A stretch of 64,000 nt of DNA from NCBI RefSeq assembly GCF_933775445.1, contig NC_065875.1, forward strand, positions 186,001-250,000, given 5' to 3'. The first letter of the stretch is position 1. The number at the start of each line of letters is the position of its first letter. The notes beneath the pieces were generated by a model, which had not been told where the DNA came from, made no database searches, and was given only the letters and a program-made list of their open reading frames with translations. This stretch comes from Argentina anserina. Taxonomy: Eukaryota > Streptophyta > Magnoliopsida > Rosales > Rosaceae. Made by a program: the position numbers and the translations under genes. Shown here piece after piece: positions 25,401 through 35,538 of this stretch.

Positions 25401-28400
25401 CTCATGTCTGTGTCGTCCAGACACCGGCCGGAATCTCGAAATTTCCGCACGGTGCCCAGAAATTTGAAATTTCAAGATTCCAACACATACAAGAGTGCCG
25501 GGGAAGCATGGCCGACACCATTCGCGTCGCCGGAATTGCTGAACGACGGTGTGGACCGTCTAGATTCGGCCATTCCGGCCACCGGTGACGCGCAATGACA
25601 GCGCAGATGGTGCCAGCCCTGCTCCCCCCCTTGCAATCTCGTTTGTGTCGGCCGGAGCTCCATCCGGCAACCCACATCGTTCGGAATGACGAAATCGTTG
25701 GAATCTGCCCAGAAACTTGATTTTTGCAAATTCCGGCCGCAGTAGGTTGCCGATGGAGCTCCAGACGGGATCGCCAGGAGGTGGGTAGTGTGGTTGTCGT
25801 GGTCCGCCTCGTCGCTGCAGCCTGCTATCGCCGGAAATAGCGAATCCGGACCTCCGTAGTCAAGAACGTCTGTATATACATATATATAAACTCTTAGTTG
25901 AGACGTCTGCACCGTGCTGACTCTACGATTCCAGCGGCGCGCGATGACGACGCGGAAGGTGTCAGCCGCACTCCCCCTCCCAATGCTCCTGTCTGTACCG
26001 ACCGGAGCCACACCGTCGGTCCATGGCAGCCGAAATTTGGAAATTTCTGGAATTTGCCGAGAAACTTCAAATTTCAAGATTCATGTCGGCACTGCAGCTC
26101 CTGCCAGCACAGACAGGAGCGTCGAGAGTGGGGAGTGCGACCGGCACTTTTTGCGCCACCCGTCATTGGAATCACTGAATCTGTATGGTGCGGACCTGCA
26201 ATGGATTATAAATATATAAAGAGCTTTTCAGGTGCAGATGTCCCGATTCCGGGGACGGCATGTCGTAACGGCGCGGTGGATCAGCACAGCCGCACTACCC
26301 GGCAATCTCGTATGTGCCAGCCGGAGCTCTATCAGCGACCCACAGCGGTCGGAATCTGCATAAATCAAGTTTCTGGGCAAATTCCGGTGATTCTGGAGGT
26401 GGGTAGTGCGGCTGTCGTGGTCCGCCCAGATGTTGCAGCCTACCGTTGCCGAATCCGTACGGCCGCACCTGAAAATCCTCCTATATCCTACTCTTGTCCC
26501 AATATATACTATACTCAGAAGGAAGATCAACAATCACATTATTATAAGTTTCTTTAGATATAGTTTACATGTCAAAACGTAATTCCCCAATTATTTGTTC
26601 ATACTTTGTCCTTGATCTTTACCATAGTATGGTAAATGTACTTGTGTTAATATATAGTGGTAAGCTCAATTAGGACTTTACTGGAAGTTACATGGTCAGT
26701 CTAATATTTGGATTGCCATTTAGTGGCCAATGTTCAACTAGTTTCTACAAGGATAGAATGATGGGTTAGAAGAAACGTTGTGGGTCCCTGTATCACTAGG
26801 AACGGCCAGGACTGTAGATGTGCATTGGTTATAGGTTTCATATCATGCACTTGGAAGTGCACGGATGTGGTCAAAATTTTGAAATTGGGATCAAATCTGA
26901 CTTTCCTGTAGTGGGTAGCGTAGTATTCCAGTCCTCCAGAAGCGATTCTGAGTATCTTCGTAAGAGGTGGCTTGCCACAGGTGGCGTGCACAGGAGTTCT
27001 GGTACCTTATTTGCATTCTATCAGGGGAATGATTATATCTGAAGCAGGGGTGATGGCACAAAAAGGTGCTCACTTAGGTCCAATAAATGGTAGGCACCCC
27101 ATATGCCAGAAGAAGAATTAAGGTGTAGTGTGCATGTTGCTAACTATCCAGGGATTGTTGGGTTTCCAGCCCATGTGTTTTTCCTAAGATGGTTTCTTAG
27201 AGTATGGTGTTCCGGTAAGGATAGGGAATCCTTATTGATGATGGTTTACTTGTAGGAGGAGGTTTTACAACCTACCACTATTAGGAATATGATTCCTATT
27301 TGGTATATAAGGAGGGGTTATGCTCTAGGTTTAGGCATCACAGAGACAGAGAGCAAAGTGTGTTCCATGCTCGGTTAGAGGGTGAGAGAGGGCAGAGAGG
27401 AGAAAGATAGGAAGAAAAGAAGAGTCCTTGTTTTCTTAGCCTTTCTTGTGTACCCATTATTAATATAGTGGAAGTGTGTGTTTCTGTCCGGTGGATGTAG
27501 GCAAAGCTATTTGCTGAACCACCTTAAATTTGTGTTCTTGTGTTCTTTTTTGTGTGGTTGTTTCTCTTGGTTTGCTGTGCTTGTTCTGTTTCTCTGACTA
27601 ACTTGTTGACCGATTCACTACAAGTGGGATCTCATTATGTGGGTATTAGTGGATCAACTTCAGTCACATTCCGCAGAAGAGAGCAAAAGTTTTGAGAGGT
27701 GACTAGAAGCTAGGGAAAGAGAGCTCAGTGGGCCATACAGTTACAAGGATTTTCTCGGGCCTAGCTCAGAAAAATGTTGTTGGCAGGTCCAAAGTGATCC
27801 AAGTCTGAAATGTGGAGAGTTATATAATGAAAAAGAAAACGAAGTATGCGACTTGGGAATTTAATTCACATAAACCAGGAATCTAATATATTAATTGTGC
27901 GTCTTAGAGACAGACAGAAGAATAAGTCTCCTCAAAAGTACGGTGAAAATCATTTTTCTGAAAGATGGTTAAGTTCTGGGCATCTCTTTAGACCTCTATC
28001 TGGGGAGTGTAAAGATTACTCTCTTTCAACTTTTTCTAGATTGGAAAGCTGTTGTAGTCTGCAAAGGATGTTATTTGTTACCCATCACAGTGTCTCATTA
28101 AGGTTCAGAAAATAGCTTCCTTGCTTTAATATTATGAATGATATTTTGCATAGGTGCTTGATTAAATTTCATCTCTTAGAAAGAGTATTTAGATACTATG
28201 ATTAAAGTTTTTGGTTTGCATTTTGCATAGGATGTTATCTGTTACCCATCACAGTGTCTAACGTTAAGGTTCCGAAAATAGCTTCCTTGCTTTAATATTA
28301 TGAATGATATTTTGCATAGGTGCTTGATTAAATTTCATCTCTTAGAAAGAGTATTTAGATACTATGATTAAAGTTTTTGGTTTGCATTTTGAAGTATTTT

Positions 28401-30872
28401 CAGCTCACAGAAGAATGTCTTGATCCACCCTGAGTGGATTAATCTTACAAATCTACTTCTGTTAGGTTAATGAATTTCTTGCTGGTGCTGGAACTGATGC
28501 TCCTGATGTTGATGAGGAAAACATCATCTCTAGGCCATCAGTTAGTTATGATGATATGTGGGCCAAGACACTTTTAGAGACTTCAGAACTGGAGGTATGC
28601 TCTTTGATAGCATTCACCAGGCCACTGCCAGCCGTAGAGCTGGAGTACCAATGTATATGAAAGGGTTGTAACTAAGTAATCAATTACATTGCAGGAAGAG
28701 GATGTGAGGTCATCTGGGTCATCTTCCCCAGAATCAACAGGCTCAGTTGAAACTTCCATATCATCCCACTTTGGGGGAATGAATTACCCTTCACTTTTCA
28801 GTTCACGACCGGTATGAGATGCATTAATTATTCTCATGTTCTGTTTTTCTTGTACTTATTATTAATTCATACTTCTGATTGTTCTGCTGATCGCATGATT
28901 CGGAGATGCTAGATCTATTAACACGCTTGATTATTTAGTCTTTAGAAACAAAAGTTCTTTATGACCGGTTTATATACTCTGCCATGTTGGATCAGTTTCA
29001 ACCATTAGATTTGAACTTTTTATAACAGCCAACGGTCATTATGTTGCCAACACATCAGAGTATCGATACTTTGAGCATGTAAGACGTTGCCGTTTAGAAC
29101 TTTTATACTGAGTAGTTCTTTGGTGGTGTTAAGCTAATATGTAATAACAACCCGCCCTCTATAATTGTAGTTCCTTATATAGGTAGAGCCAAATTATAGT
29201 GCACAGTGCATTATGTTATGAGCTATAGTCTATATTCATGTTTGCATTGAAAGGCCCAGCCATTGAATTGATTTGACAGCTTGGATCTCTTGGAGGCGCT
29301 GTACCGATTTAATCTAATTTTAAAAAGGAAACATTGGGGAACCCTGGAGGTCAAAAGATGGATGGACTTTTGCTCAACGCCTTTGTTTGGAATAGAAAAA
29401 AAATGTATCATATAATGATCCGAGAAAAGTTATGCTTTTGGTTTCGTAAGAAAAAGAGCCGCAGCCTGTGTCATGAATGTATATCCTTGCTAAGAGATTC
29501 ATAAAGGATCAAAGCTTTACGATCTTAAAATTCATCTTGTTGGCAAAAATAAGTGTTACCTATCTTGCAAAGGATCAAGTAGTTGTTCTGATACTTTTTG
29601 CCTTGTTAATCTCTGAATATTACTGGTTACTATGGATCTTGCCTCGACATACAACATCTACAATATAGGATTTATTATCTAATTAATTTAATTGCTTGTA
29701 GCAGGAGAGGTCTGGAGGAAGCAAATATAGCAATCCATCTATGGGGGGTCCCTCATTCAGTGAGGGTCTAGGATCTCCAGTTAGTTCTCATTGCCTCTTA
29801 CATATCTAGTTCCTCATTCTCTGATTTTGTAAAATTTCTGATTCTCCCATTCTTAACAGATTAGAGAAGAGCCCCCGCCATATTCATCACCTGCCACACA
29901 AAGATTTGAGTCGTTTGAGAATCCCCTTGCGGGATCCCAGAGTTTTGGATCCCAAGATGATGAACGTGTTTCTTCTGGAAATCCTCAACATGGAACAGCA
30001 CTGTATGACTTCACTGCTGGTGGAGATGATGAGGTAATGAACTCCTAATGATCTACTCTGGCCTTAAAATCTTGTTTTATGATATGAAGCAATGAAGGCG
30101 TCTCATTTCTGACCTGTCAGCAGGCATATATTTGTATAGAGCAATGATCTTATGAAACAAAAGCTTACGGGATGATCCTCTGCCTTGCAGAAATATTCTG
30201 AAATATTGCTGTTGTCTCAGTCAAATTAGTATGTCATTTTTACTGCTAACATGGAGGTGGCTGATATGGTTTTCTGTCTATGCAGTTAAATTTAACAGCC
30301 GGAGAGGAGGTTGATATTGAGTACGAAGTGGATGGCTGGTTTTATGTAAGTACACAGGATGCATCGGTTTAAAAAATATTTGTGGCTTGTCGGTGCTCCA
30401 ATATTTTGAAAGCAAGATTTTTGCAATTTGTCCCTCGTTTTAATCTTATTTCATTTTATTATAGTTATCATCTTTGCCGCGATGATTATTGATTTGATTA
30501 CTAGATATAGGTTCAGAAACATAAGAGTTTGTTGTCTTCATTTTATGTATGTTATCTATTGTACAAGGAAAGATAATGATAATTTCTGTCCCAAAATTAA
30601 GGTGTTCACCTAGACCCCTGGTAGTGAATTCTTTTAGAGTATTGCATCTGTTCATTTTGCTGGGTCTTAATTTTCTCTGAAGTTTTCATTTAGTTATATA
30701 TTTTGTTAGTTACCAGTTGTACTCTTTCTACTCAGTGCTTCTTTCAAGTGAGGAACGAATGGTGCTAATATGTTGGGCCATACTTAACACTTTGCAGGTA
30801 AAGAAGAAACGCCCTGGGAGGGATGGCAAAATGGCTGGCTTGGTCCCAGTCCTTTATGTTAGTCAATCTTGA
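11402..30872 (+). CDS. TASH3: TASH3, SH3-domain subunit of the TPLATE endocytic complex
   Basis: Core subunit of the TPLATE adaptor complex, which drives clathrin-mediated endocytosis at the plant plasma membrane. Twenty-seven GT-AG exons: 11402-11407, 11508-11816, 11903-11962, 12042-12134, 12462-12690, 13088-13194, 13974-14036, 14468-14568, 14892-14986, 15108-15128, 15703-15798, 15936-16056, 16214-16357, 16783-16979, 17774-18045, 20485-20586, 21896-22072, 22172-22360, 23445-23686, 23764-23910, 24916-25132, 28466-28594, 28695-28811, 29702-29779, 29860-30033, 30286-30345, 30798-30872; 1206 residues, close to the roughly 1200 of Arabidopsis TASH3. The N-terminus is Ser/Pro-rich (residues 15-50), followed by an alpha-solenoid adaptin-like trunk, a Ser/Pro-rich linker (about 1030-1140) and a C-terminal SH3 domain (about 1148-1203, starting ALYDF). 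Exon 1 encodes only Met-Ala. Exon 24 has a tandem acceptor (TAGCAG) that can include or skip one Gln. Confidence 0.93.
15108..15128 (+). other. 21-nt micro-exon of TASH3
   Basis: Exon 10 encodes GKHAEPG and joins phase-1 boundaries on both sides: the upstream exon ends in a single G at 14986 and the downstream exon starts at 15703. It has a good acceptor (ATTGCAG) and donor (GGAGGTATTC). Skipping it would keep the frame and remove seven residues. Confidence 0.8.
15819..15840. repeat. CT microsatellite
   Basis: Intronic run of CT just after TASH3 exon 11. A second CT run lies at about 16367-16395 after exon 13. Both follow the donor sites by a few tens of bases. Confidence 0.85.
20647..21407. 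mobile_element. Non-autonomous DNA transposon with TIRs of about 110 bp
   Basis: The left end AGGAAAATGCACCACCAGTC is matched inverted at the right end with one substitution (AGGAAAATGCACCACTAGTC), and the similarity continues for about 110 bp, including a shared block GAATTCTTAATTTGCTATCA. The interior has no long reading frame. Length is 761 bp. Long TIRs suggest a Mutator-like origin, but I could not find a clean 9-bp target duplication (left flank TTATTATG, right flank TATTCATT). It lies in the TASH3 intron between exons 16 and 17. Confidence 0.75.
25301..26480. mobile_element. Cluster of three GC-rich repeat units, TA-separated
   Basis: Three GC-rich blocks (about 25301-25868, 25891-26205 and 26221-26480), separated by short TATATA runs, share phrases such as GCCGGAGCTC and TTTCTGGGCAAATTCCGG with the unit at 3292-3909. 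Their ends carry CTCAG/CTTAG or CTGAAAA-type termini in inverted orientation. The 219- and 201-codon frames over them overlap on opposite strands and look like by-products of high GC. They sit in the TASH3 intron between exons 21 and 22. The transposon class is not identified. Confidence 0.6.
27156..27622. mobile_element. Probable solo or truncated Copia-type LTR
   Basis: Starts TGTTGGGTTT and ends CACTACA, followed by AGTGGGATCTCAT, which resembles a decayed tRNA-Met primer-binding site (usual form TGGTATCAGAG). A promoter-like GGTATATAAGGAGG lies at 27302. No internal retroelement proteins or second LTR follow, so it would be a solo LTR or a truncated copy. The motif GGGAT lies just left of the start and again at about 27627, which may or may not be a target duplication. 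Located in the TASH3 intron between exons 21 and 22. Confidence 0.45.
28066..28393. repeat. Tandem duplication of 164 bp
   Basis: The block beginning GGATGTTATYTGTTACCCAT at 28066 is repeated at 28230 with only a few changes, mainly around CTCATTAAGG versus CTAACGTTAAGG. It lies 70 bp upstream of TASH3 exon 22 and contains no exon. Confidence 0.88.
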
Positions 30873-32211
30873 TATGCAGATTGACTGCTATTCTTGGTTC
30901 TTCACTGTCCTATCTTAAGCAGTGGGCTTTCTTGCGCTACCTGGGAGTTTGGATCTCCAGTTTGGTGCAACATTATTGAATCTCCGAGTACATCCACTTT
31001 TTTTTAGCAGTTGGAGTTCATTGAGAATCAGCCAGGATGTTGGTCGTTGTTTATAGTTGTATTATATGTTCATATTGTTTATGGTTCCTTTTACATTAAC
31101 GTTGCTATATCCCTTAGTTACAAAAGGTCGTAGATCTTACTTGAGTGATTGTCCAGGCAATAGTTTGCTCATTTTCGTTCATACTTTCCAGAGTTGCTTC
31201 TCTTATCAAATTATATACATGATTGTATCCTTGTATCTCGGTTTTAATTGAAAAAAGTTTGGGAGTTTTGGATTTTTAGGTTGATTTGGGTTCTCATTGT
31301 TTTGGTAAGCCTATAGCTGTTGATCTTGATAGAAGCTTTGCAACATATATTCGATGTTTGGTTATGCTTGCATTGCAACCCTAAACTCGTCCAGATTGAA
31401 TGTCAAGCTGGTTGCTCAGGGAGTATGAGAGCAGCACATATTTTCATCCAAGGATGTTTATTTGCGATCAATTGTGTTTGGATCGAGTAAACTAAACCCA
31501 CTATGAACGTGAAGTTGTAAAAATGGTAGATGATATTGCTAGACAACGGTCAGAATACAAATTACGGCCATATACCCACATACACCAAATTACGATCGAC
31601 CGAATCAAATACCTACACCACTGTCCTCTTTTGACAGATATCTACACCAATGTCCTCAGAAGCAGATAACAGCCATAAACAATAAATGAGAGAAATAATT
31701 TTGTTGGAAAGAAAACTAGCTGACAATAGTCTTAATGGCGGCACTTAGTAGCCTCAGAACTAAACAAACGAGTAACGCACTGAAACCTTACCTCCCAAAA
31801 CAATTTTGAGCATTTTTGGGGATATAGTGCAGTCATGGCTTCGTCCTCTCCGTTTCAACTGTGCCAAGGTAGGAGAAATAGACACCGTAGTTACAACATA
31901 GCCTCCCGCTGCCACTACCTCTCCCGGCTTCATAATCTTAATAATGTAATACAGGTGATTCCTTAACCCTAAATCCTAACTCAGTTACTCGATCAGCCAC
32001 AATTTACTGATTTAAATATGTTTTGTGGGCATATCAAAACAAAAATGAAGATTTAATTGTGACAAGGGCGGTTGAGGTGCTTCAATAGCTCAATAGCTAG
32101 CTTATCTTGGCATTTAATTTCTTTCAAATGAGCCCTTTTTCAACTTAATTTTTAAACATTGAGAAAATCAGACCAAGTCAACGCTTTGGTGATCAGAAGG
32201 AAAATGTTTTT
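30873..32211. other. TASH3 3' UTR and intergenic spacer
   Basis: The first few hundred bases after the TASH3 stop codon should be its 3' UTR. No gene, RNA gene or clear transposon structure is seen in the rest. Short open frames (for example 31057-31251) have no recognisable content. Confidence 0.5.
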
Positions 32212-33047
32212 GCGCCACAATCATATGTGGTATGCCGCATGTCACATAATCTTGTCACGTCAGTAAATTAAATAGTCATAATATGTCATTTCTAAATAAA
32301 AGGACAAGCATATCCATGTTAATCCAATGACTGGATTATTATAAAATATAAATTTTTTATCTTTTATTTTTATTTTTTCATTACGATAATGCTTTCAAAA
32401 TGTAATTAATTTTATTTATTTATGAAAGTATGATTTTGTGTGTGTGTGTGTGTATATACATATGTATGTGTGTGCATAAAACATATTTTCAAAATAAAAT
32501 AATTTCATCCGTGAAAAATATAGATGTGTGTACGAAAAATATTTTAAAATAAAACTATTTCGTCTTAAATAATTGTGTTAGATTTTTCATTTTTTTTGAC
32601 AAAAAGATGAAATTTTCTTGGGTATTTTCTTTTATACCATTGTAACATGCAGTATTAATCTTAGATTTTAATTAGTATATACATGGACAAAAATAATTTA
32701 TTACCTTAGTAGTCCATAAAATCTAATAAAATTGTCATAAGATTATAATCTTATTTCATCACGGTAACTTTTTGAAAAAAAATATCATAAAATAATTTTC
32801 GAATAAATGTAATAAGGTAACTAAATCATGTAGAGTTTAATTTCTATTTACTAAATATGGTATCCGAATTATGTCCATGAAAATATTTTCTTTTTTATTA
32901 AACGAAAATATTTCTTAATTTAATAATTATAATGAATAAATATTAAATAAGGATATGATTGTATTTTTATTTAAAATAATATTTTATGATTATTTTTAAT
33001 TACTGACGTGACAAGGTTATGTAGTATGCCACATAGGATTGTGGCGC
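32212..33047. mobile_element. Non-autonomous DNA transposon with long TIRs, intact copy
   Basis: The left end GCGCCACAATC is matched inverted at the right end (GATTGTGGCGC), and the arms stay similar for over 100 bp, including TTGTCACGTCAGTAA on the left and its complement on the right. The interior is very AT-rich with no coding capacity. A second, more diverged copy, split by a retrotransposon, lies at 37884-45360. Target duplication not resolved; the long arms would suit a Mutator-like class. Confidence 0.78.
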
Positions 33048-34454
33048 CGAATCTAGCGCCGATTATGGTGCCCTAACAGTGCTCATGACCAGAAAACCTT
33101 GAAGTTATCTGATTAATATGCCAGAAAATATTTTGGAAATTTGACAAACAAATACAAACTTGAAGATCCAAGCCGAACAATTCTTTCTAATTATAAATCA
33201 TTAAATGAAAACAAACTATCCACCCTCTTGCATGTATTTAATAAAGACGATTAGCCGTTCCAGTTCTTTATTCAAACAAACAAAAAAGACGATAATATGG
33301 AAACTATATATTCACCGTCGAATTATATGAAGCCTAATTGGTGTGTTGGATTGCTAAGTTGCTATTTGCTACGGACAGATTACACAACCATTTCTCCCGG
33401 GAAAATAATACCTAGGAGATGCTTTTATATGCACTTTAGTGAATTAGGTGCGCCTCCACGTTTGTCCACATGATGTATATTTAATTTTGTGGTTAGTCAT
33501 ATTGTATACTTCGCAACAAGATCCCAAATCAACCCTAAATCTCACACGTTAGTTCACTGATTTCCGTTATCAAATACATGTATACGTAGTTATGTACGTA
33601 ATTCATCTTTAATAAGCTGTTGTAAAAGTGAAAACAAATGTAGGTTGGATAATATAATATTGAGCATATACTACTAATACATGTTAATAGTGAGTGATTC
33701 TCTCATAAGAACTTTCAAGACAATATTTGGACGATTGTTTCACATTGTAAATTTGTAATGGTATTTTTTGCAACACACACGTCATGTAACAACAGTTTAT
33801 TCAAAAACCCTCGTGGAGTTTTCACAATAGAGATTCTCAATATATAGAATCATCTAAAACATAATCCGAAAAGTTTCATACAAAAAAAAACAAAGAAAGA
33901 AAAAAACCAAGACCTAATTTAAAAGACAAAGAACACAATAATATATAGAATGAATAATGATTGACATGTAGTATTCGTTTGGTAAGAAGTGTAGCTGAAG
34001 GGCATTAAGGGGGAAAACCCATTCATATGAAGAAGAGCATGAGGACAAAGGTACACATAGTTTTGTAATAGTGTATTTGCTGGTCGTCTGAATGTCTGAT
34101 ATATTGAAATTGTTAATGCTCTGACAAAAAAAATGTTAATGTAAGTGATATGCAGCCCACCATTTTAGAATGCTGGGAACTGAATGACTTGGCCAGTCAG
34201 CCACCACAGTAGACCACTTAAAACTTTAAAGTAATTACCTACCTTGATCCTTAATCAATTAATCGACTGGTCGATATATCAGCATTTCATTAATTAAGCT
34301 GCTATAATATAAGTACGGGAGATATGACCAAATGAACAAAAATAATTCAAAATTTGTCTATTTCAATTCCCGTGTATCCAATTAAATGTTTATCTATACA
34401 ATTACATTACTACCCTTATCATTTCAATGTTTAATCACAATCTCACCGATGCAT
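33048..34454. other. AT-rich intergenic DNA
   Basis: No coding region or structured repeat that I can support. AT-rich throughout, with many in-frame stops. Confidence 0.45.
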
Positions 34455-35107
34455 CAACCCCCCCCCCCCCCCCCTTGTCTCTCTCTGAAGCTTGCAGCCT
34501 CCGACCAAGAAACTTGGATCTAGAAATCAACCACCCCCACCGCCACACCAAATCCCTTGTCGACTCACCGCCGGAACAGAAACCACGGCGATGGCGGAGC
34601 TTATTGATCTCGGCGAAGACGGAGTCAGAGCTTCGTCGTGCAAATCTCTCGCCTCAGCGCGACGACAACGTGATTCAAGGCCATTGAGGACAGATCAGTG
34701 TGTTTATTGACACTCTCCTCTCGTTTGCGTTCGAGCACCTGGCCGTGTCCTTCGCCGGCGTTAAGGCTACATGAATCATTAGGTCGTGGAGGAGCTCGCC
34801 TGGTCGATTGGGTCGGAGGGTTTGGTGGCCAGTCAACAACCACATCTACAAACGTCGTCGTCTTTTGAATCTCCCGATCTCACCTCGCCTACCATACCAC
34901 AACACCACAATCAGGAGGCAGGCGGCTGGGGTGGTGTCGGATTTGCTTTGTGGATTATGTTTTTATTTTATTTTTACTAAGGGGTAGACGAGGACAACTC
35001 CAACTCGATGAGAATGACGCCGGATCGACGAGATCATCTCTCCACCACTCAAGGTTCAAGTTGACAAAGCTGACCAGGCCGAGATCAGCCGTAGTAGATC
35101 CAAGATC
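34455..35107. repeat. GC-rich dispersed-repeat-like segment with a 17-C run
   Basis: An abrupt shift from AT-rich DNA to GC-rich sequence begins with a run of 17 C at 34458-34474. Overlapping short frames on both strands are Pro/Arg-rich and not gene-like. The similar composition resumes after the MITE (35539-36180, with repeated CGACCGGAGTC-like motifs), so one larger unit may have been split by that insertion. Identity unknown. Confidence 0.4.
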
Positions 35108-35115
35108 AGTGTCGC

Positions 35116-35530
35116 CAGTGGCGTAGCCATAAATTTTGTTAGGAGGGGTCAAAGTTATATATAGTTACGATTCTACAAATTAAATGACCTAACTATATAG
35201 GTATAAATTAGTTGTTAATTTGTTATTGCCAAAATATTAATAAAAAATAAGAAATTAAAAATAATAAGAAATACACTATAGTATGTATGAGATAAACCAA
35301 GTAAAAGAGAGAAAGATAATGATGAGAAAATTCTATAAAGACATTGATTTGCTTCAATCTTATAATATAATTAAAAGTGAGTAATTTTGTTATCACATTA
35401 GAAGGGGTAAAATGGATCAAATGACTTATATTGCTCTTAGATCAAAGTAAAAATCTAAGGCATAACACAATTGTCAAGCTAGTGAGAAATGTCAATTAAC
35501 CCCTCTGGTGTCCATGTAGCTACGTCTACG
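35116..35530. mobile_element. hAT-type MITE with 8-bp target duplication
   Basis: Begins CAGTGGCGTAGCCAT and ends with an imperfect inverted copy (GTAGCTACGTCTACG). The 8 bp AGTGTCGC occur directly before (35108-35115) and directly after (35531-35538) the element, the duplication size of hAT elements. Inner subterminal segments GGAGGGGTCAA and TTAACCCCTCT are also inverted. 415 bp, no coding capacity. Confidence 0.82.
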
Positions 35531-35538
35531 AGTGTCGC

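Noticed and set aside
25472..26557. Overlapping reading frames of 201 and 219 codons on opposite strands
   Set aside because: They lie in GC-rich repeat units inside a TASH3 intron, have low-complexity composition and resemble no protein; high GC removes stop codons by chance.
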